The position numbers and the translations under genes were made by a program. Below are positions 45,791 through 55,610 of a stretch of 64,000 nt of DNA, piece by piece. Location of the stretch: contig NZ_KB849786.1 in NCBI RefSeq assembly GCF_000369045.1, positions 913,906-977,905 on the forward strand. Reading direction: 5' to 3'. The stretch comes from Acinetobacter pittii ATCC 19004 = CIP 70.29 (GTDB lineage Bacteria; Pseudomonadota; Gammaproteobacteria; Pseudomonadales; Moraxellaceae). The notes below the pieces were generated by a model, which was given only the letters and a program-made list of their open reading frames with translations, made no database searches and was not told where the DNA came from. Positions within the stretch are counted from its first letter, which is position 1; each line of letters begins with the position of its first letter.

Positions 45791-48019
45791 ATGATTACAC
45801 GTCGTAAATTTTTAAATTACTCTTTAAATATGGGTTTTGGTGCTGCGGCATTGGCAACTTTCCCATCTAGTATTCAAAAAGCTTTAGCAATTCCTGCAAA
45901 TAATAAAACTGGAACCATTCAGGATGTCGAGCACGTTATTATTTTAATGCAGGAAAACCGATCTTTTGACCATTACTTCGGAACATTAAAAGGCGTCCGA
46001 GGGTTTGCCGATCGTTTTACGATTCCTTTGCCAAGTGGCCGCCGTGTTTGGGAGCAGCTTAGAAGTAATGGGCAAGTTTTAACGCCTTTTCACTTAGATG
46101 GTACAGCCAATAATGCACAGCGTGCAGATGGTACGCCACATACTTGGAACGACAGTCAATTGGCTTGGGACAATGGGCGCATGGCAAACTGGCCAACTCA
46201 TAAAACTGATATCTCAATGGGTTATTTTAAAGAGAAAGAAATTCCATATCAGTTTGCGCTTGCGAATGCTTTTACGATTTGTGATGCCTACCATTGCTCT
46301 ATGCACACTGGAACAGATGCAAACCGTTCTTATCATTTAACGGGTACAAATGGTGCAACACCGACCAAGCGTTCATTTGTAAACAATGAGTGGGACTGGA
46401 TTGATGGTAACCCAGCGACGGCAGACCGTGGTTATACATGGAAAACTTATGCCGAACGCTTAGAAGAAGCAGGGGTAAGTTGGATTTGTTATCAAAATAT
46501 GCCAGATGAATGGGGCGACAATATGCTTGGTGCATTTCGTTCGTTTAGAAAGGCCAACATTGCATCTGGCTATCCTGTTGCAAGTGGCGGCGAACCGAAT
46601 AAACCGTATGCAGATACGGGACAAAAGCTACCGTATAAAGCCTATGATGCGGCTACTGATAATGCCAAAAATCCACTTTATAAGGGTATTGCAAATACGT
46701 TGCCGGGCAATAAACCAGAAGAATATCTCGACGCTTTTAAACGCGACATTCGTGAGGGTAAATTACCTCAAGTCTCTTGGATTAACGCGCCATCGATTTA
46801 TTGCGAACATCCAGACCCTTCAAGCCCAGTTCAAGGGGCATGGTTTATTCAAGAAATTATTGATGCATTAACTGCTGTACCAGAGGTTTGGAGTAAAACA
46901 GCACTACTTATTAACTTTGATGAAAATGATGGTTACTTTGACCATATGCCATCGCCATCAGCGCCATCTCGACTTAAAAATGGTCAGTATGCTGGCAAAT
47001 CGACATTAAGCAGTGCCGATATGCAGGATGAATATTTTGACCATGCTGCGCCTGAGGGAAGCCATTCACAGCCTACACCTGATGGACGCGTTTATGGTCC
47101 AGGTCCTCGTGTTCCATTATATGTGATTTCTCCATGGAGTCGTGGTGGTTGGGTAAACTCGCAAGTGTTTGACCATACTTCTGTGCTCATGTTTTTAGAA
47201 AAACGTTTCGGTGTGAAAGAGCCGAATATTAGTCCATACCGCCGTGCGGTGTGTGGCGATTTAACTAGTGCATTTAACTTTAAAACACCAAATGCAGATG
47301 TTTTACCGCAGCTGAATGGTAAACAAACACGTGTGCAAGCAGATGAGTTAAGAGAAAATCAGGAAGCTCTACCAGCTGTGCCTGTACCAACGGATATTAA
47401 GTTACCGATTCAGCAAAGTGGTATACGTCTTTCACGTGCGTTACCTTACGAATTGCACACCAGCGCACGCTGTAAAGCCGATGGTAAAGTGCAATTGATA
47501 TTCTCTAATACGGGTAAACAGGCAGCAGTTTTCCATGTATATGACAAACTTAATTTAGACCTTATTCCAAAGCGTTATATTGTCGAATCGAATAAAACTT
47601 TAGATGATGAATGGGACGCTTTAAAAGATAATTTAGGTCGTTATGATTTATGGGTACTCGGTCCAAATGGCTACCATCGTCATTTTAAAGGGGATACTCA
47701 ACGTATTATTGATAGTGGCGTTAAACCTGAAATTCGAGTGTGCTATGACATTGCTAATGGTGATGTTTATGTCGAACTCATGAATGAGGGAACCAAGGAT
47801 ACAATATTGACAGTAAAACCTTGTGCATATCGACAAGATGCTCCATTACAACTGACCATAAAAGCGGGACAAGTTGTTAAGCAACATTGGCCGTTGGCTG
47901 ATGTTGGGCATTGGTATGATTTTGAAGTTACGAGCCAGAGTGATCAGTATTATTACCGACGTTTTGCTGGCCGAGTCGAAACAGGTGAGGACTCCTTTAG
48001 TGATCCTGCAATGATCTAA
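45791..48019 (+). CDS. plc: Phosphocholine-preferring phospholipase C, Tat-exported
   Basis: A 742-residue enzyme. The N terminus MITRRKFLNYSLNMGFGAAALATF is a twin-arginine signal (Arg4-Arg5). The catalytic domain opens VEHVIILMQENRSFDHYFGTLKGVRGF, the signature of the phosphoesterase/phospholipase C family; DENDGYFDHMPSP and SPWSRGGWVNSQVFDHTS follow. C-terminal beta domains (from about 520) are also family-typical. Expected to hydrolyse phosphatidylcholine outside the inner membrane. Confidence 0.92.
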   Translation: MITRRKFLNYSLNMGFGAAALATFPSSIQKALAIPANNKTGTIQDVEHVIILMQENRSFDHYFGTLKGVRGFADRFTIPLPSGRRVWEQLRSNGQVLTPFHLDGTANNAQRADGTPHTWNDSQLAWDNGRMANWPTHKTDISMGYFKEKEIPYQFALANAFTICDAYHCSMHTGTDANRSYHLTGTNGATPTKRSFVNNEWDWIDGNPATADRGYTWKTYAERLEEAGVSWICYQNMPDEWGDNMLGAFRSFRKANIASGYPVASGGEPNKPYADTGQKLPYKAYDAATDNAKNPLYKGIANTLPGNKPEEYLDAFKRDIREGKLPQVSWINAPSIYCEHPDPSSPVQGAWFIQEIIDALTAVPEVWSKTALLINFDENDGYFDHMPSPSAPSRLKNGQYAGKSTLSSADMQDEYFDHAAPEGSHSQPTPDGRVYGPGPRVPLYVISPWSRGGWVNSQVFDHTSVLMFLEKRFGVKEPNISPYRRAVCGDLTSAFNFKTPNADVLPQLNGKQTRVQADELRENQEALPAVPVPTDIKLPIQQSGIRLSRALPYELHTSARCKADGKVQLIFSNTGKQAAVFHVYDKLNLDLIPKRYIVESNKTLDDEWDALKDNLGRYDLWVLGPNGYHRHFKGDTQRIIDSGVKPEIRVCYDIANGDVYVELMNEGTKDTILTVKPCAYRQDAPLQLTIKAGQVVKQHWPLADVGHWYDFEVTSQSDQYYYRRFAGRVETGEDSFSDPAMI

Positions 48020-48024
48020 GAAGG

Positions 48025-48064
48025 ATGAGGCAAAAAGAGGAGCTTATTTCTTTTTGCCTCACTT
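48025..48064. terminator. Bidirectional terminator
   Basis: TGAGGCAAAAAGA/TTCTTTTTGCCTCA between the convergent phospholipase C and thioesterase genes, with T-run ACTTTTTTAT after it. Confidence 0.8.
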
Positions 48065-48066
48065 TT

Positions 48067-48501
48067 TTATAATAAGAAATTCTCTAAAACCTTACGGACT
48101 GACTCGGATATTGGAACAGTCTTGCGTGTTTCGCGATCAACAAACACATGCACAAAATGTCCTTGAGCTGAGGCTTGATCTTGACCTTGTTTAAAGATTG
48201 CTAACTCATAGCGTAGAGAAGTCGTGCCGATTTTGCCAATCGCAACACCTACTTGAATAATCTCAGGAAATGATAACTCTTGAAAAAAGCTACAAGCTGA
48301 GTCGACGACTAAACCAATTGATTTTGCTTCATGAATATCAAAACCTGTTTTTTGAATCAGTAAAGCATTGGCTGCTGTATCAAAATAGCTATAGTAGGTC
48401 ACATTATTTACATGACCATAGATGTCGTTATCTGCCCAACGCGTTTGAATGTCTAAAAAGAACTTAAATTGATCACGGGTTTTTAAAACTGGTTTAGTCA
48501 T
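48067..48501 (-). CDS. Acyl-CoA thioesterase, 4HBT/YbgC-like
   Basis: A 144-residue hot-dog protein. TRWADNDIYGHVNNVTYYSYFDTAAN carries the Asp-x-x-x-His-x-x-Asn 4HBT-type active-site pattern. The start is ATG 48501, overlapping the alcohol dehydrogenase stop as TGATG, so translation is probably coupled. Substrate unknown. Confidence 0.85.
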   Translation of the reverse strand: MTKPVLKTRDQFKFFLDIQTRWADNDIYGHVNNVTYYSYFDTAANALLIQKTGFDIHEAKSIGLVVDSACSFFQELSFPEIIQVGVAIGKIGTTSLRYELAIFKQGQDQASAQGHFVHVFVDRETRKTVPISESVRKVLENFLL

Positions 48502-49658
48502 CAATGAATCGCCTGATAAATTGCCAAAGCAGCGGCTTCTGTCATGTCACGTGGGTTATTTTGTAGTAAACGGGTTTGCAACATGGCATCTTGAGCAAGT
48601 CGAGGTAAACTGGACTCATCAATACCCAAATCACTAAGTCTTAAAGTCAAACCACTACGGTCTAAATGGTTCTGCATATGGTCAATAAACAGATCACATA
48701 AACCATCGGTGCTGCCATTACTGTATGGGTCGAGCCATTGTATAAGCTCTGCATAATATTTTTTTGCATTTGGGGCATTAAACTTTAATACTTCGACCAA
48801 CACTAAGGCGTTGGTATGACCATGCGACAAATGAAAATGTCCACCCAGTGGATAAGCTAAAGCATGTACCGCAGCAACGGGCGAGTTTGCAAAGGCTTGA
48901 CCCGCGAGCATTGAACCGAACAGCATGTTTTGACGTGCTTCTAAATCATTACCATCTTTAAGAACTTTCGGTAAGTTATGGTTTAGTAGCTTCAAAGCAT
49001 TCTTAGCTAAAATATCGGTGTATATATTCTTCTTGTATTTAGAAGTATATGCCTCAATGGCATGTACCATCGCATCAATACCTGTTGCAGCGGTAATATG
49101 TGCTGGAAGGTTTTGAGTAAAAGTAGCATCAAGAATCGCAGTGTCGGCGTAGAGTACTGGAGAGACAATCCCCATCTTTGTCGTCTCACCTGTAGTGACA
49201 ATTGAGATTGGCGTTACTTCTGAGCCTGTACCGGCTGTAGTAGGAATTAAAATAAGGGGTAGGCGAGTTGTGGTGACTTGGTTTACGCCGTACATCTCTT
49301 GCAAACTTTGAGTCTGGTTAGGGTGGGCGAGTAAAGCAATAACTTTTGCAACATCTAGAGAACTACCACCACCAAAACCAATAATGACATCAACATTTTG
49401 CTGTTTAGCGTAATTGGCTGCATCTAGTACTACTTGTTCAGGTGGATCAGCTTGCACATCAGCATAGATGACATATTCAATGTTGAGGTTATCTAAAATT
49501 TGCAGGATGGGACGGTGTAATTGATTTTTAACCATGCCTGCATCGGTGACTAGCAATAACTTACGGTAAGCATTTGACGACAAAACATTCTGTAATTCTT
49601 GTATAGAGCCTAAGCCAGAGATGATATTTGGAACAGTTTGAAATTGAAAATGGCTCAT
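48501..49658 (-). CDS. Iron-containing alcohol dehydrogenase (group III)
   Basis: A 385-residue enzyme from ATG 49658; another ATG two codons upstream is equally close to AAGGA. NAD motif GGGSSLDVAKV, and metal-binding His residues in AMVHAIEAY, LAYPLGGHFHLSHGHTNALVL. PTTAGTGSEVTPISIV is a family hallmark. It oxidises an alcohol or reduces an aldehyde; specificity unknown. The thioesterase gene overlaps its stop. Confidence 0.88.
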   Translation of the reverse strand: MSHFQFQTVPNIISGLGSIQELQNVLSSNAYRKLLLVTDAGMVKNQLHRPILQILDNLNIEYVIYADVQADPPEQVVLDAANYAKQQNVDVIIGFGGGSSLDVAKVIALLAHPNQTQSLQEMYGVNQVTTTRLPLILIPTTAGTGSEVTPISIVTTGETTKMGIVSPVLYADTAILDATFTQNLPAHITAATGIDAMVHAIEAYTSKYKKNIYTDILAKNALKLLNHNLPKVLKDGNDLEARQNMLFGSMLAGQAFANSPVAAVHALAYPLGGHFHLSHGHTNALVLVEVLKFNAPNAKKYYAELIQWLDPYSNGSTDGLCDLFIDHMQNHLDRSGLTLRLSDLGIDESSLPRLAQDAMLQTRLLQNNPRDMTEAAALAIYQAIH

Positions 49659-49664
49659 ATACAT

Positions 49665-49969
49665 TATTTCCTTATTTTTGAACATTATTGTTGAATGGTT
49701 CTATAAGATTCTATCTCCGAATAAGTTAGCATAAGAAACTTTAAAATAAAGTAGTTCTGAAGTGACTATGCTTTTCTTAAGCCTTGTGCCAACCATAGAT
49801 AAATACTTTTTTGCAATGTTGGGTCCGACATGTAAGTGAGGATTACCAAGATATTTAAAGGCTCGTCGAAAAGTGGGCTTTTTGTTATTTATAGGGTTCT
49901 GTAGATTTTCTGGCAAGCTTCTAATTTATATAATGCCTTAACAATTTATAATTTTATCGGTTCTAAAAA
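49665..49969. other. Intergenic region with doubtful small frame
   Basis: A minus-strand frame from TTG 49916 to 49701 (71 basic residues, including FRRAFKYLGNPHLHVGPNIAKK) looks more protein-like than random but has no Shine-Dalgarno and a TTG start. It may be a gene relic. No other feature seen. Confidence 0.3.
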
Positions 49970-50329
49970 GTGAAAATTTCTAAAACTTTACTCAGTATTA
50001 TGGGATGTACGTGTTTGATGCTTAGCTCTGCAGCAATCGCGAAAACCAGCTCTAGCGTATATTCGCCTACAAAAGGTGTAATTTGTGACAAATATATTTG
50101 TGCTGACAAAAAAGGTGTTTCTAAAAAGCTTACAGCTAAATACTTAGGCACTTATAAAGCGAATAAAGCCTTCTCTCAAGGTGATTTTGATACTTCAGCG
50201 TTTACGCTCTCAAATGGTGTGTTCTGTGATACTAAAACAAAACTATGCCATGTCGATCGATACTTTGAGAATGGGCATCGCAGTAAAATTGATAGAAAAA
50301 TGACAGATAAGCTTTTTAAAAATAAATAA
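49970..50329 (+). CDS. Exported YcgJ / Fels-1 prophage protein-like
   Basis: A 119-residue protein from GTG 49970. The signal peptide ends near SSAAIAKTS. The mature domain has YSPTKGVICDKYICADKKGVS, LTAKYLG and FTLSNGVFCDTKTKLCHVDRYF, with four conserved Cys, matching the YcgJ/Fels-1-like family. It is probably periplasmic with two disulfides. Role unknown. Confidence 0.8.
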   Translation: MKISKTLLSIMGCTCLMLSSAAIAKTSSSVYSPTKGVICDKYICADKKGVSKKLTAKYLGTYKANKAFSQGDFDTSAFTLSNGVFCDTKTKLCHVDRYFENGHRSKIDRKMTDKLFKNK

Positions 50330-50401
50330 TTTTTCTATTGCAGAAATGAGGTAAATATCTCTGATAGATGAGTCTATAAAAGTAAAATTAAATCGCAAAA
50401 G

Positions 50402-50436
50402 ACCCCGCTAACTATCGACTAATAGCGGGGTTTTTT
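50402..50436 (+). terminator. Rho-independent terminator
   Basis: ACCCCGCTA/TAGCGGGGT followed by TTTTTATT. Confidence 0.8.
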
Positions 50437-50460
50437 ATTATTAAGTATTTCTGTAATATC
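50431..50460 (+). repeat. 30-base intergenic repeat, copy 1
   Basis: Matches 51735-51764 at 28 of 30 bases, including TTAAGTATTTCTGTAA. Both copies begin in the T-run of a hairpin-like element. Confidence 0.7.
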
Positions 50461-50618
50461 AATTTAATAGTATAGGGTGAAAAAATACTAAATGATAAGG
50501 GGTAATAATTAATAAGGGAGGGTTTAGTTTTTGGTAGGATCTTTTCTGATTGGGAAGGAAAAAAGGATCTTTTTATTATTAAGAAAAAACATAATTTTTA
50601 GGTGGAATTTAAATAGTG

Positions 50619-50849
50619 ATGTACACAATTAGATATGTTCATCGGAACAACACTTACTATATCGCTTCGAACAACGAAGGAAATTTTATTATTCTTGAGT
50701 CACTTGATTCAGAGTTTCGTATGGGCCACCAAATTTCATATGATGGTGAAAAAGTATTTAATCTGACACTAAATGATGAAACGGATGCAGTCATTAAACT
50801 TGAGAGTAACGAAAAAGGAGCCTATGAGTACTTACATTCAGTTAAGTAA
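50619..50849 (+). CDS. Small protein of unknown function
   Basis: A 76-residue protein from ATG 50619 (GTG one codon earlier is possible; AGGTGG lies upstream). Mostly beta-prone, with TIRYVHRNNTYYIASNNEGNF. No signal peptide or family recognised. Confidence 0.5.
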   Translation: MYTIRYVHRNNTYYIASNNEGNFIILESLDSEFRMGHQISYDGEKVFNLTLNDETDAVIKLESNEKGAYEYLHSVK

Positions 50850-51013
50850 ATAAGCTTTGTTTTTTGAGAAAAAACTATGGTATGTTTATTTGCGCTTTAA
50901 TGATGAGCAAGTTTAATTCATGAACTGTTTACTAAAGAAAATCAATACAACCACCACGACCTACAGAAAAGGCTGCGTGTGATTTTTTATTAGAGCGACT
51001 TAATAAGATAACC

Positions 51014-51046
51014 AAACCCAGCCAATAATGGCTGGGTTTATTTTTC
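51014..51046 (+). terminator. Rho-independent terminator
   Basis: AAACCCAGCC-aataat-GGCTGGGTTT followed by ATTTTT. Confidence 0.8.
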
Positions 51047-51081
51047 TCTGCACATTATTGGTTTTTTTACAGAGAAAGATT

Positions 51082-51630
51082 ATGGATAAAAGTCATAACT
51101 CAAAATCAGCTTTACTCGTTATTGATATGCAAAATGGCCTATTCAAAGGAGAGCTAAAGCCGTATAACCATCAAAGTGTACTTTTAAATATTCGTGAGCT
51201 TATTGAGTATCAGCGCTTAAATAAGAGACCAGTTATTTTTATCCGTCACGTTGGAGCAAAAGGTACTCCATTAGATCCAGACGGTGCTAATACGCAATTG
51301 ATAGCAGAATTATCTTTTAATCCAGATATAGATACTGTCATTGAGAAAATATACCCTAGTAGTTTCAAGGGTACTGTTCTAAAAGATTGGTTAGAAAAAC
51401 TTGATGTTGATCAAATCATAGTTACTGGCATGAAAACTGAATATTGTATTGACTCTACTATTAGAGCCGCTTCAGAAGTGGGATATAAAGTAACTTTAAT
51501 CTCTGATGCACATACTACATTTGATTCTATGCATTTAAGTGCTCAGCGTATAATTGATCACCACAACCAAATTTTTAACAATGCTTTTGCTAAGGTAATA
51601 ACTACAGAAGAGTTTATAGATGAGTTTTAA
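51082..51630 (+). CDS. Isochorismatase-family cysteine hydrolase
   Basis: A 182-residue enzyme from ATG 51082 (AGAGAAAG upstream), shortening a frame that starts inside the preceding terminator. The catalytic Asp is in LLVIDMQNG, and Cys is in IVTGMKTEYCIDSTIRAASE. The strand VTLISDAHTT follows. Family members hydrolyse amides or isochorismate; substrate not evident. No siderophore genes are adjacent. Confidence 0.87.
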   Translation: MDKSHNSKSALLVIDMQNGLFKGELKPYNHQSVLLNIRELIEYQRLNKRPVIFIRHVGAKGTPLDPDGANTQLIAELSFNPDIDTVIEKIYPSSFKGTVLKDWLEKLDVDQIIVTGMKTEYCIDSTIRAASEVGYKVTLISDAHTTFDSMHLSAQRIIDHHNQIFNNAFAKVITTEEFIDEF

Positions 51631-51734
51631 TTTAGAAACAAAACAGTAAAGCCAAGTGCTTGTTTTGGAGAGGCTGTGTAGCCTTAGAAGGGCGCGGTAC
51701 AGGAGGCTTTGTTAAATACTGTTATTGGAAGGGC

Positions 51735-51764
51735 TTTTTTATTCTTAAGTATTTCTGTAAGATC
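51735..51764 (+). repeat. 30-base intergenic repeat, copy 2
   Basis: Two mismatches from 50431-50460. It lies in a gene-free stretch of about 280 bases with no other clear feature apart from the terminator at 51822. Confidence 0.7.
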
Positions 51765-51821
51765 CTTCCGTTGCTTTAAACAACAATAAACCTGAATGAT
51801 CAGCGCAAAAGTCATAAGGGG

Positions 51822-51853
51822 AAAGCCTACTTGAAAGAGTAGGCTTTTTTTAT
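51822..51853 (+). terminator. Rho-independent terminator with no obvious gene
   Basis: AAGCCTACTt-gaaa-gAGTAGGCTT followed by TTTTTATT. It lies 190 bases after the isochorismatase stop, leaving room for a short transcript from about 51650 on. Confidence 0.7.
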
Positions 51854-51909
51854 TTCTTTATAAAAGCATACTGAGGACTTTATGATCAGAGTAGCTAATT
51901 TATAAAAAT

Positions 51910-52377
51910 TTATTTTTTGCAATGAATGAGCTTAAGTTCCAAATTCTTAAAATCTATAACTTGATTAGAAGGATCAACAAGTTTTAATTTAAGTTCATCA
52001 TCAGTACTCTTATTAAAAACTTTCACCACATCTTTACCAGATTCAATGAAATTACCGCCAGACTCAAGCATGGCGAGTAAGACAATATTTAGACTTTTGC
52101 CTTTTTTAGTGAGTAAGTATTCTTTACGTTCTCGCTCACCAACTTCTTTATAAATTGATAATTCAAATATTTCTAATTGGATGAGATGCTTTAGACGATT
52201 AGATAAAATTTGCTTTGATATGCCTGTATTTTCTAAAAAATCATTAAATTTTGTTACCCCATAGAAGGCTTCTCTTAGCAAGAGGATCGTCCATCTGTCA
52301 TTCAATATTTCTGTAATTTTGAAGATCCCACATACATCTACTGGAAATTTATGATCTGGAATAATTTGATTTGACAT
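51910..52377 (-). CDS. HxlR-family transcriptional regulator
   Basis: A 155-residue regulator from ATG 52377 (GGAG upstream). The winged helix has ILNDRWTILLLREAFYGVTKFNDFLENTGISKQILSNRLKHL and KEYLLTKKGKSL, typical of HxlR. It is divergent from a tautomerase gene 62 bases away, which it probably regulates. Confidence 0.85.
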   Translation of the reverse strand: MSNQIIPDHKFPVDVCGIFKITEILNDRWTILLLREAFYGVTKFNDFLENTGISKQILSNRLKHLIQLEIFELSIYKEVGERERKEYLLTKKGKSLNIVLLAMLESGGNFIESGKDVVKVFNKSTDDELKLKLVDPSNQVIDFKNLELKLIHCKK

Positions 52378-52439
52378 CAGTGGGAGCTCCAATTAGTATG
52401 GGTCTATAATTTAGACCTAGCATTAATTCAGGTAGCATT

Positions 52440-52667
52440 ATGCCATTTATAAATATACAAACTATAGAAGGTTTACTAGATAAAGATAGTAAGGCTGAGC
52501 TTTTCAAGCGAATTACGGATTTATTTGTAGAAATAGAAGGAAAGGGAAATCCTGCTTTTCGTGAACATGTTTGGATAAGAATTGATGAGCATCCTCCTGA
52601 ACATTGGCAGTTAGGCAGCTTCAGGCCTACGAAAGAAATGATTGAATTAATCACTGCATCAAAGTGA
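52440..52667 (+). CDS. 4-oxalocrotonate tautomerase-family protein
   Basis: A 75-residue protein starting Met-Pro, so Pro1 is available as the catalytic base after Met removal. PFINIQTIEGLLDKDSKAELFKRITDL fits the family. REHVWIRIDEHPPEHW supplies the conserved basic segment. Substrate unknown; divergent from an HxlR gene. Confidence 0.82.
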   Translation: MPFINIQTIEGLLDKDSKAELFKRITDLFVEIEGKGNPAFREHVWIRIDEHPPEHWQLGSFRPTKEMIELITASK

Positions 52668-52674
52668 TGTTTGT

Positions 52675-52702
52675 AAAGCCCTATAAATTAGGGCTTTATT
52701 TT
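52675..52702 (+). terminator. Rho-independent terminator
   Basis: AAAGCCCTA-taaat-TAGGGCTTT followed by ATTTTTATTT, just after the tautomerase gene. Confidence 0.8.
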
Positions 52703-52923
52703 TATTTAATTACTACAAAAATACAAGATTAGCTAATTTATCGTCTGATTTATCAACTTTTAATCTATTGATAAACATTATTTTCCTTTTCAACCCAAGG
52801 GAGTTTTGACAAAATGCAACAAGTCACAATGGTCAATTTGGTTCTTATAAACTTATAGTCTGTTAAGATTGTGCATGATCCCGTTTATTTTTATGTAATT
52901 CAAATGTTTGGAAGTAATTTCTA

Positions 52924-53427
52924 ATGGAAACACAATATAAGGTGTTATGTGTCTGTTTAGGAAATATTTGCCGTTCTCCCACGGCTGAAGTGGTTTTTAG
53001 ACATTATTGTGACGCGCATCAACTCAATGTTATTGTCGATTCAGCTGGAACGAGTAATTATCATCCAAATAAATCGCCTGATCAGCGTAGTCAGTTGCAT
53101 GCCAAAAAAAGGGGTTATGACCTATCATCTTTACGTGCAAGACAACTTTCAACTCAAGACTTTTTAGAGTTTGATTTGATTTTGGCAATGGATCATCAAA
53201 ATTTTGAAGATATTCATGACGTGTTGCAAAGAGCCGTTTCCCAATTTGGCGCACATCAAATTCGTGCAAAAGTAGCTTTAATGAGTGAGCATGATCCTGA
53301 ATACCCACAACAAGCGTTGCCTGATCCTTATTATGGCGGTGCTGATGGTTTTGAACGTGTACTCAATCAATGTGAGTCCAGTAGTTTGGCGTGGGTCAAT
53401 ATTTTAAAAAAACAATTGAATGTTTAA
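52924..53427 (+). CDS. Low-molecular-weight protein-tyrosine phosphatase
   Basis: A 167-residue enzyme. The active-site loop is Cys11-Leu-Gly-Asn-Ile-Cys-Arg17-Ser in [16 protein letters not shown]. The general acid Asp lies in [13 protein letters not shown]. No capsule (wzc/wza) genes are adjacent; it instead leads a run into murB, so it may be a house-keeping phosphatase. The TAA overlaps an upstream candidate murB start. Confidence 0.92.
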   Translation: METQYKVLCVCLGNICRSPTAEVVFRHYCDAHQLNVIVDSAGTSNYHPNKSPDQRSQLHAKKRGYDLSSLRARQLSTQDFLEFDLILAMDHQNFEDIHDVLQRAVSQFGAHQIRAKVALMSEHDPEYPQQALPDPYYGGADGFERVLNQCESSSLAWVNILKKQLNV

Positions 53428-53446
53428 GAATAGGTTTTTCAATACA

Positions 53447-54481
53447 ATGCAAATTCAGAATCAAGTACAGCTTAAGCCATTCAATACTCTAAGTTTAGAT
53501 GCAACTGTTTCTCACTATACTAAAGTTGGCAATATTCAAGATATTGAAGCAGCTTTAGAGTTTGCTGAGCAGCATCAGTTAAATGTACTTGTATTATCGG
53601 GCGGTAGTAATATGTTATTACCGCAGCAGATCAATGCTTTAGTGATTCATCTTGATATTCAGGGAATTGAAGTTTTATCAAACGATGATGATTTTGTGCG
53701 GGTTAAAGTAGGCGCAGGCCAAGTCTGGCATGATTTTGTTTTATACAGCACTGAACAGAACTGGTTTGGTTTGCAAAATTTAGCCCTTATTCCAGGATTA
53801 GTCGGTGCTTCACCCGTACAAAACATTGGTGCATATGGGGTAGAGGTAGGTGAGTTTATTGAGTCAGTACAAGTGTATGACCGTAAATTGAAGCAAACTC
53901 AGACAATTTTAGCGGCCGACTGCCATTTCGCCTACCGCCATAGTATTTTTAAAGATGATCCAAACCGTTACATTATCACGCATGTTACTTTTAAATTGCT
54001 TAAACAGCCGCATTTGAAACTTAACTACGGCGACTTGAAACAAGCAGTTGGAGACAATCAGACTGCCGAAAATTTACAAAATCAGGTCATCCATATTCGT
54101 CAAAGTAAACTTCCTGATCCAAAAGAGTATCCAAATGTCGGGAGTTTCTTTAAAAATCCGATTGTTAAACCTCAAGAGTTTGAACGCTTAGTCACACAAT
54201 TCTCAACAATTCCACATTATCCTCAAGCTAACGGAAACGTTAAAATTGCAGCAGGATGGTTAATTGATCAGGCGGGTTGGAAAGGGAAGCAACTCGATAT
54301 GGTAGGGATGTTCCATAAACAGGCATTAGTTCTGGTGAATTATGCCAATGCATCTCTAGCTGATGTAAGGAAAACTTATCAGGCTGTACAACATGATGTT
54401 GATCAGCTTTTCCATATTATGTTAGAACCAGAACCTGTGCTTTATAACAGTTTAGGTTTAATTGAAAATCATACGGAATAG
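53447..54481 (+). CDS. murB: UDP-N-acetylenolpyruvoylglucosamine reductase
   Basis: A 344-residue FAD enzyme from ATG 53447. FNTLSLDA opens the FAD domain, [10 protein letters not shown] is the FAD loop, and [27 protein letters not shown] is diagnostic. [11 protein letters not shown] holds the catalytic Ser, and a Glu in [10 protein letters not shown] ends it. It is of the short type I class. It makes UDP-MurNAc in peptidoglycan synthesis. An ATG at 53420 overlapping the phosphatase stop is an alternative start. Confidence 0.95.
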   Translation: MQIQNQVQLKPFNTLSLDATVSHYTKVGNIQDIEAALEFAEQHQLNVLVLSGGSNMLLPQQINALVIHLDIQGIEVLSNDDDFVRVKVGAGQVWHDFVLYSTEQNWFGLQNLALIPGLVGASPVQNIGAYGVEVGEFIESVQVYDRKLKQTQTILAADCHFAYRHSIFKDDPNRYIITHVTFKLLKQPHLKLNYGDLKQAVGDNQTAENLQNQVIHIRQSKLPDPKEYPNVGSFFKNPIVKPQEFERLVTQFSTIPHYPQANGNVKIAAGWLIDQAGWKGKQLDMVGMFHKQALVLVNYANASLADVRKTYQAVQHDVDQLFHIMLEPEPVLYNSLGLIENHTE

Positions 54482-54485
54482 TTTT

Positions 54486-55610
54486 ATGCCAAAAGTACAC
54501 TTAATGGTACGTTTAGTACAAGTAGTCACCGTGCTATTTGTACTATTAGGCTGTTTCGTGGTTTTTTTATATTCGCCATTTTATTCAAAACTTATTGTAG
54601 CTGGGCTTAACTATTTTGTACCTGTTGATGTTAATCAAGTCGCTGCTGAGAGCCAAAGACAGGCTGCATTAAGTGAGCATGATAATTTAGAGCCGGGTTC
54701 AAATTTATGGATCGCTCGTCAGGCCTATTTAAAACTGACAGAGCAAGCGTTACGTGAAAAAAGAACATCTGATCTGACCTATATTCAAGAGAATTATAAA
54801 GCCTTGCAGCAAATTATTCTTTTAGAAGAAAAGGAACAGGATTCAGAAGAACAAGCAGCATCTGTAACGGTTCCTTTAGTCGCTAAAAACTCAGAAATTG
54901 ATGCCGCAGATGAGGCGAGTAGTCCTGTTGACGAAGCACTTTTTATTAATAGTTCTGAAAATAAAGCGCTTACTGAACAATATACAGAGTTTTTAGCAAG
55001 AAAACCTGTGGTACCAGAGCATCAAAAAGCTGTCAGTGAACCTGAACAAAAAGTCGAGTATGTGCGTAAAAATCCATTACCAGTACAACCTAAAAAGTTA
55101 TCAGAGCCTTATGCAATTGTTGTGTTGGGTGGCGGATTAACCTTAGATAAAAATGGTAAGGATATTGTTGTTAATGGCTATACGCGTTTGCGATTAGAAA
55201 AAACTTTAGAAGTTGAAAAACAAAATCATTTACCTATTGTGCTTAGCGGTGTAGAAGCGCCTTATATGCAAGCTTGGTTAAAAGAACGCGGTGTTGATGC
55301 AAAGCTATTAGAAAAGCGCAGTATGAATACATGTGAAAATACTCGTTTTAGCTCTTTATTGCTTCAGAAAAAAGGCGGGGCACCAACAGTCATGTTGGTT
55401 ACAGATGAATATCATATGCCGCGTACACGCCGACTTTTTGCTTTAAATGGTATAGAAACTATTCCTGTTGTAGCTCCAATGCCAACTCCACTGACACGTT
55501 GGCAACCAAGTGTGCAAAATTACGATCATAGCCGCCGTGCAAATTATGAATTACTTGCGACAATTCGTGACATGTTGTTTGGCTCAAGTGATTGTCGAGA
55601 GGTTCCTTAA
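54486..55610 (+). CDS. YdcF/ElyC-family (DUF218) envelope protein
   Basis: A 374-residue protein from ATG 54486, 4 bases after murB. An N-terminal helix (VVTVLFVLLGCFVVFLYSPFY) anchors it. Residues about 60-205 are charged and variable, and the DUF218 domain follows: YAIVVLGGGL, LPIVLSGVEAPYMQAWLKERGV, MLVTDEYHMPRTRRLFALNGI. The position after murB fits a role in cell-envelope carbohydrate or peptidoglycan metabolism, as for ElyC, but this is inference. Its stop overlaps the next start as TAATG. Confidence 0.82.
   Translation: MPKVHLMVRLVQVVTVLFVLLGCFVVFLYSPFYSKLIVAGLNYFVPVDVNQVAAESQRQAALSEHDNLEPGSNLWIARQAYLKLTEQALREKRTSDLTYIQENYKALQQIILLEEKEQDSEEQAASVTVPLVAKNSEIDAADEASSPVDEALFINSSENKALTEQYTEFLARKPVVPEHQKAVSEPEQKVEYVRKNPLPVQPKKLSEPYAIVVLGGGLTLDKNGKDIVVNGYTRLRLEKTLEVEKQNHLPIVLSGVEAPYMQAWLKERGVDAKLLEKRSMNTCENTRFSSLLLQKKGGAPTVMLVTDEYHMPRTRRLFALNGIETIPVVAPMPTPLTRWQPSVQNYDHSRRANYELLATIRDMLFGSSDCREVP

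Noticed and set aside
49701..49916. Minus-strand 71-codon frame FRRAFKYLGNPHLHVG...
   Set aside because: TTG start, no ribosome-binding site and no recognised family; kept only as a possible relic in the gap entry.
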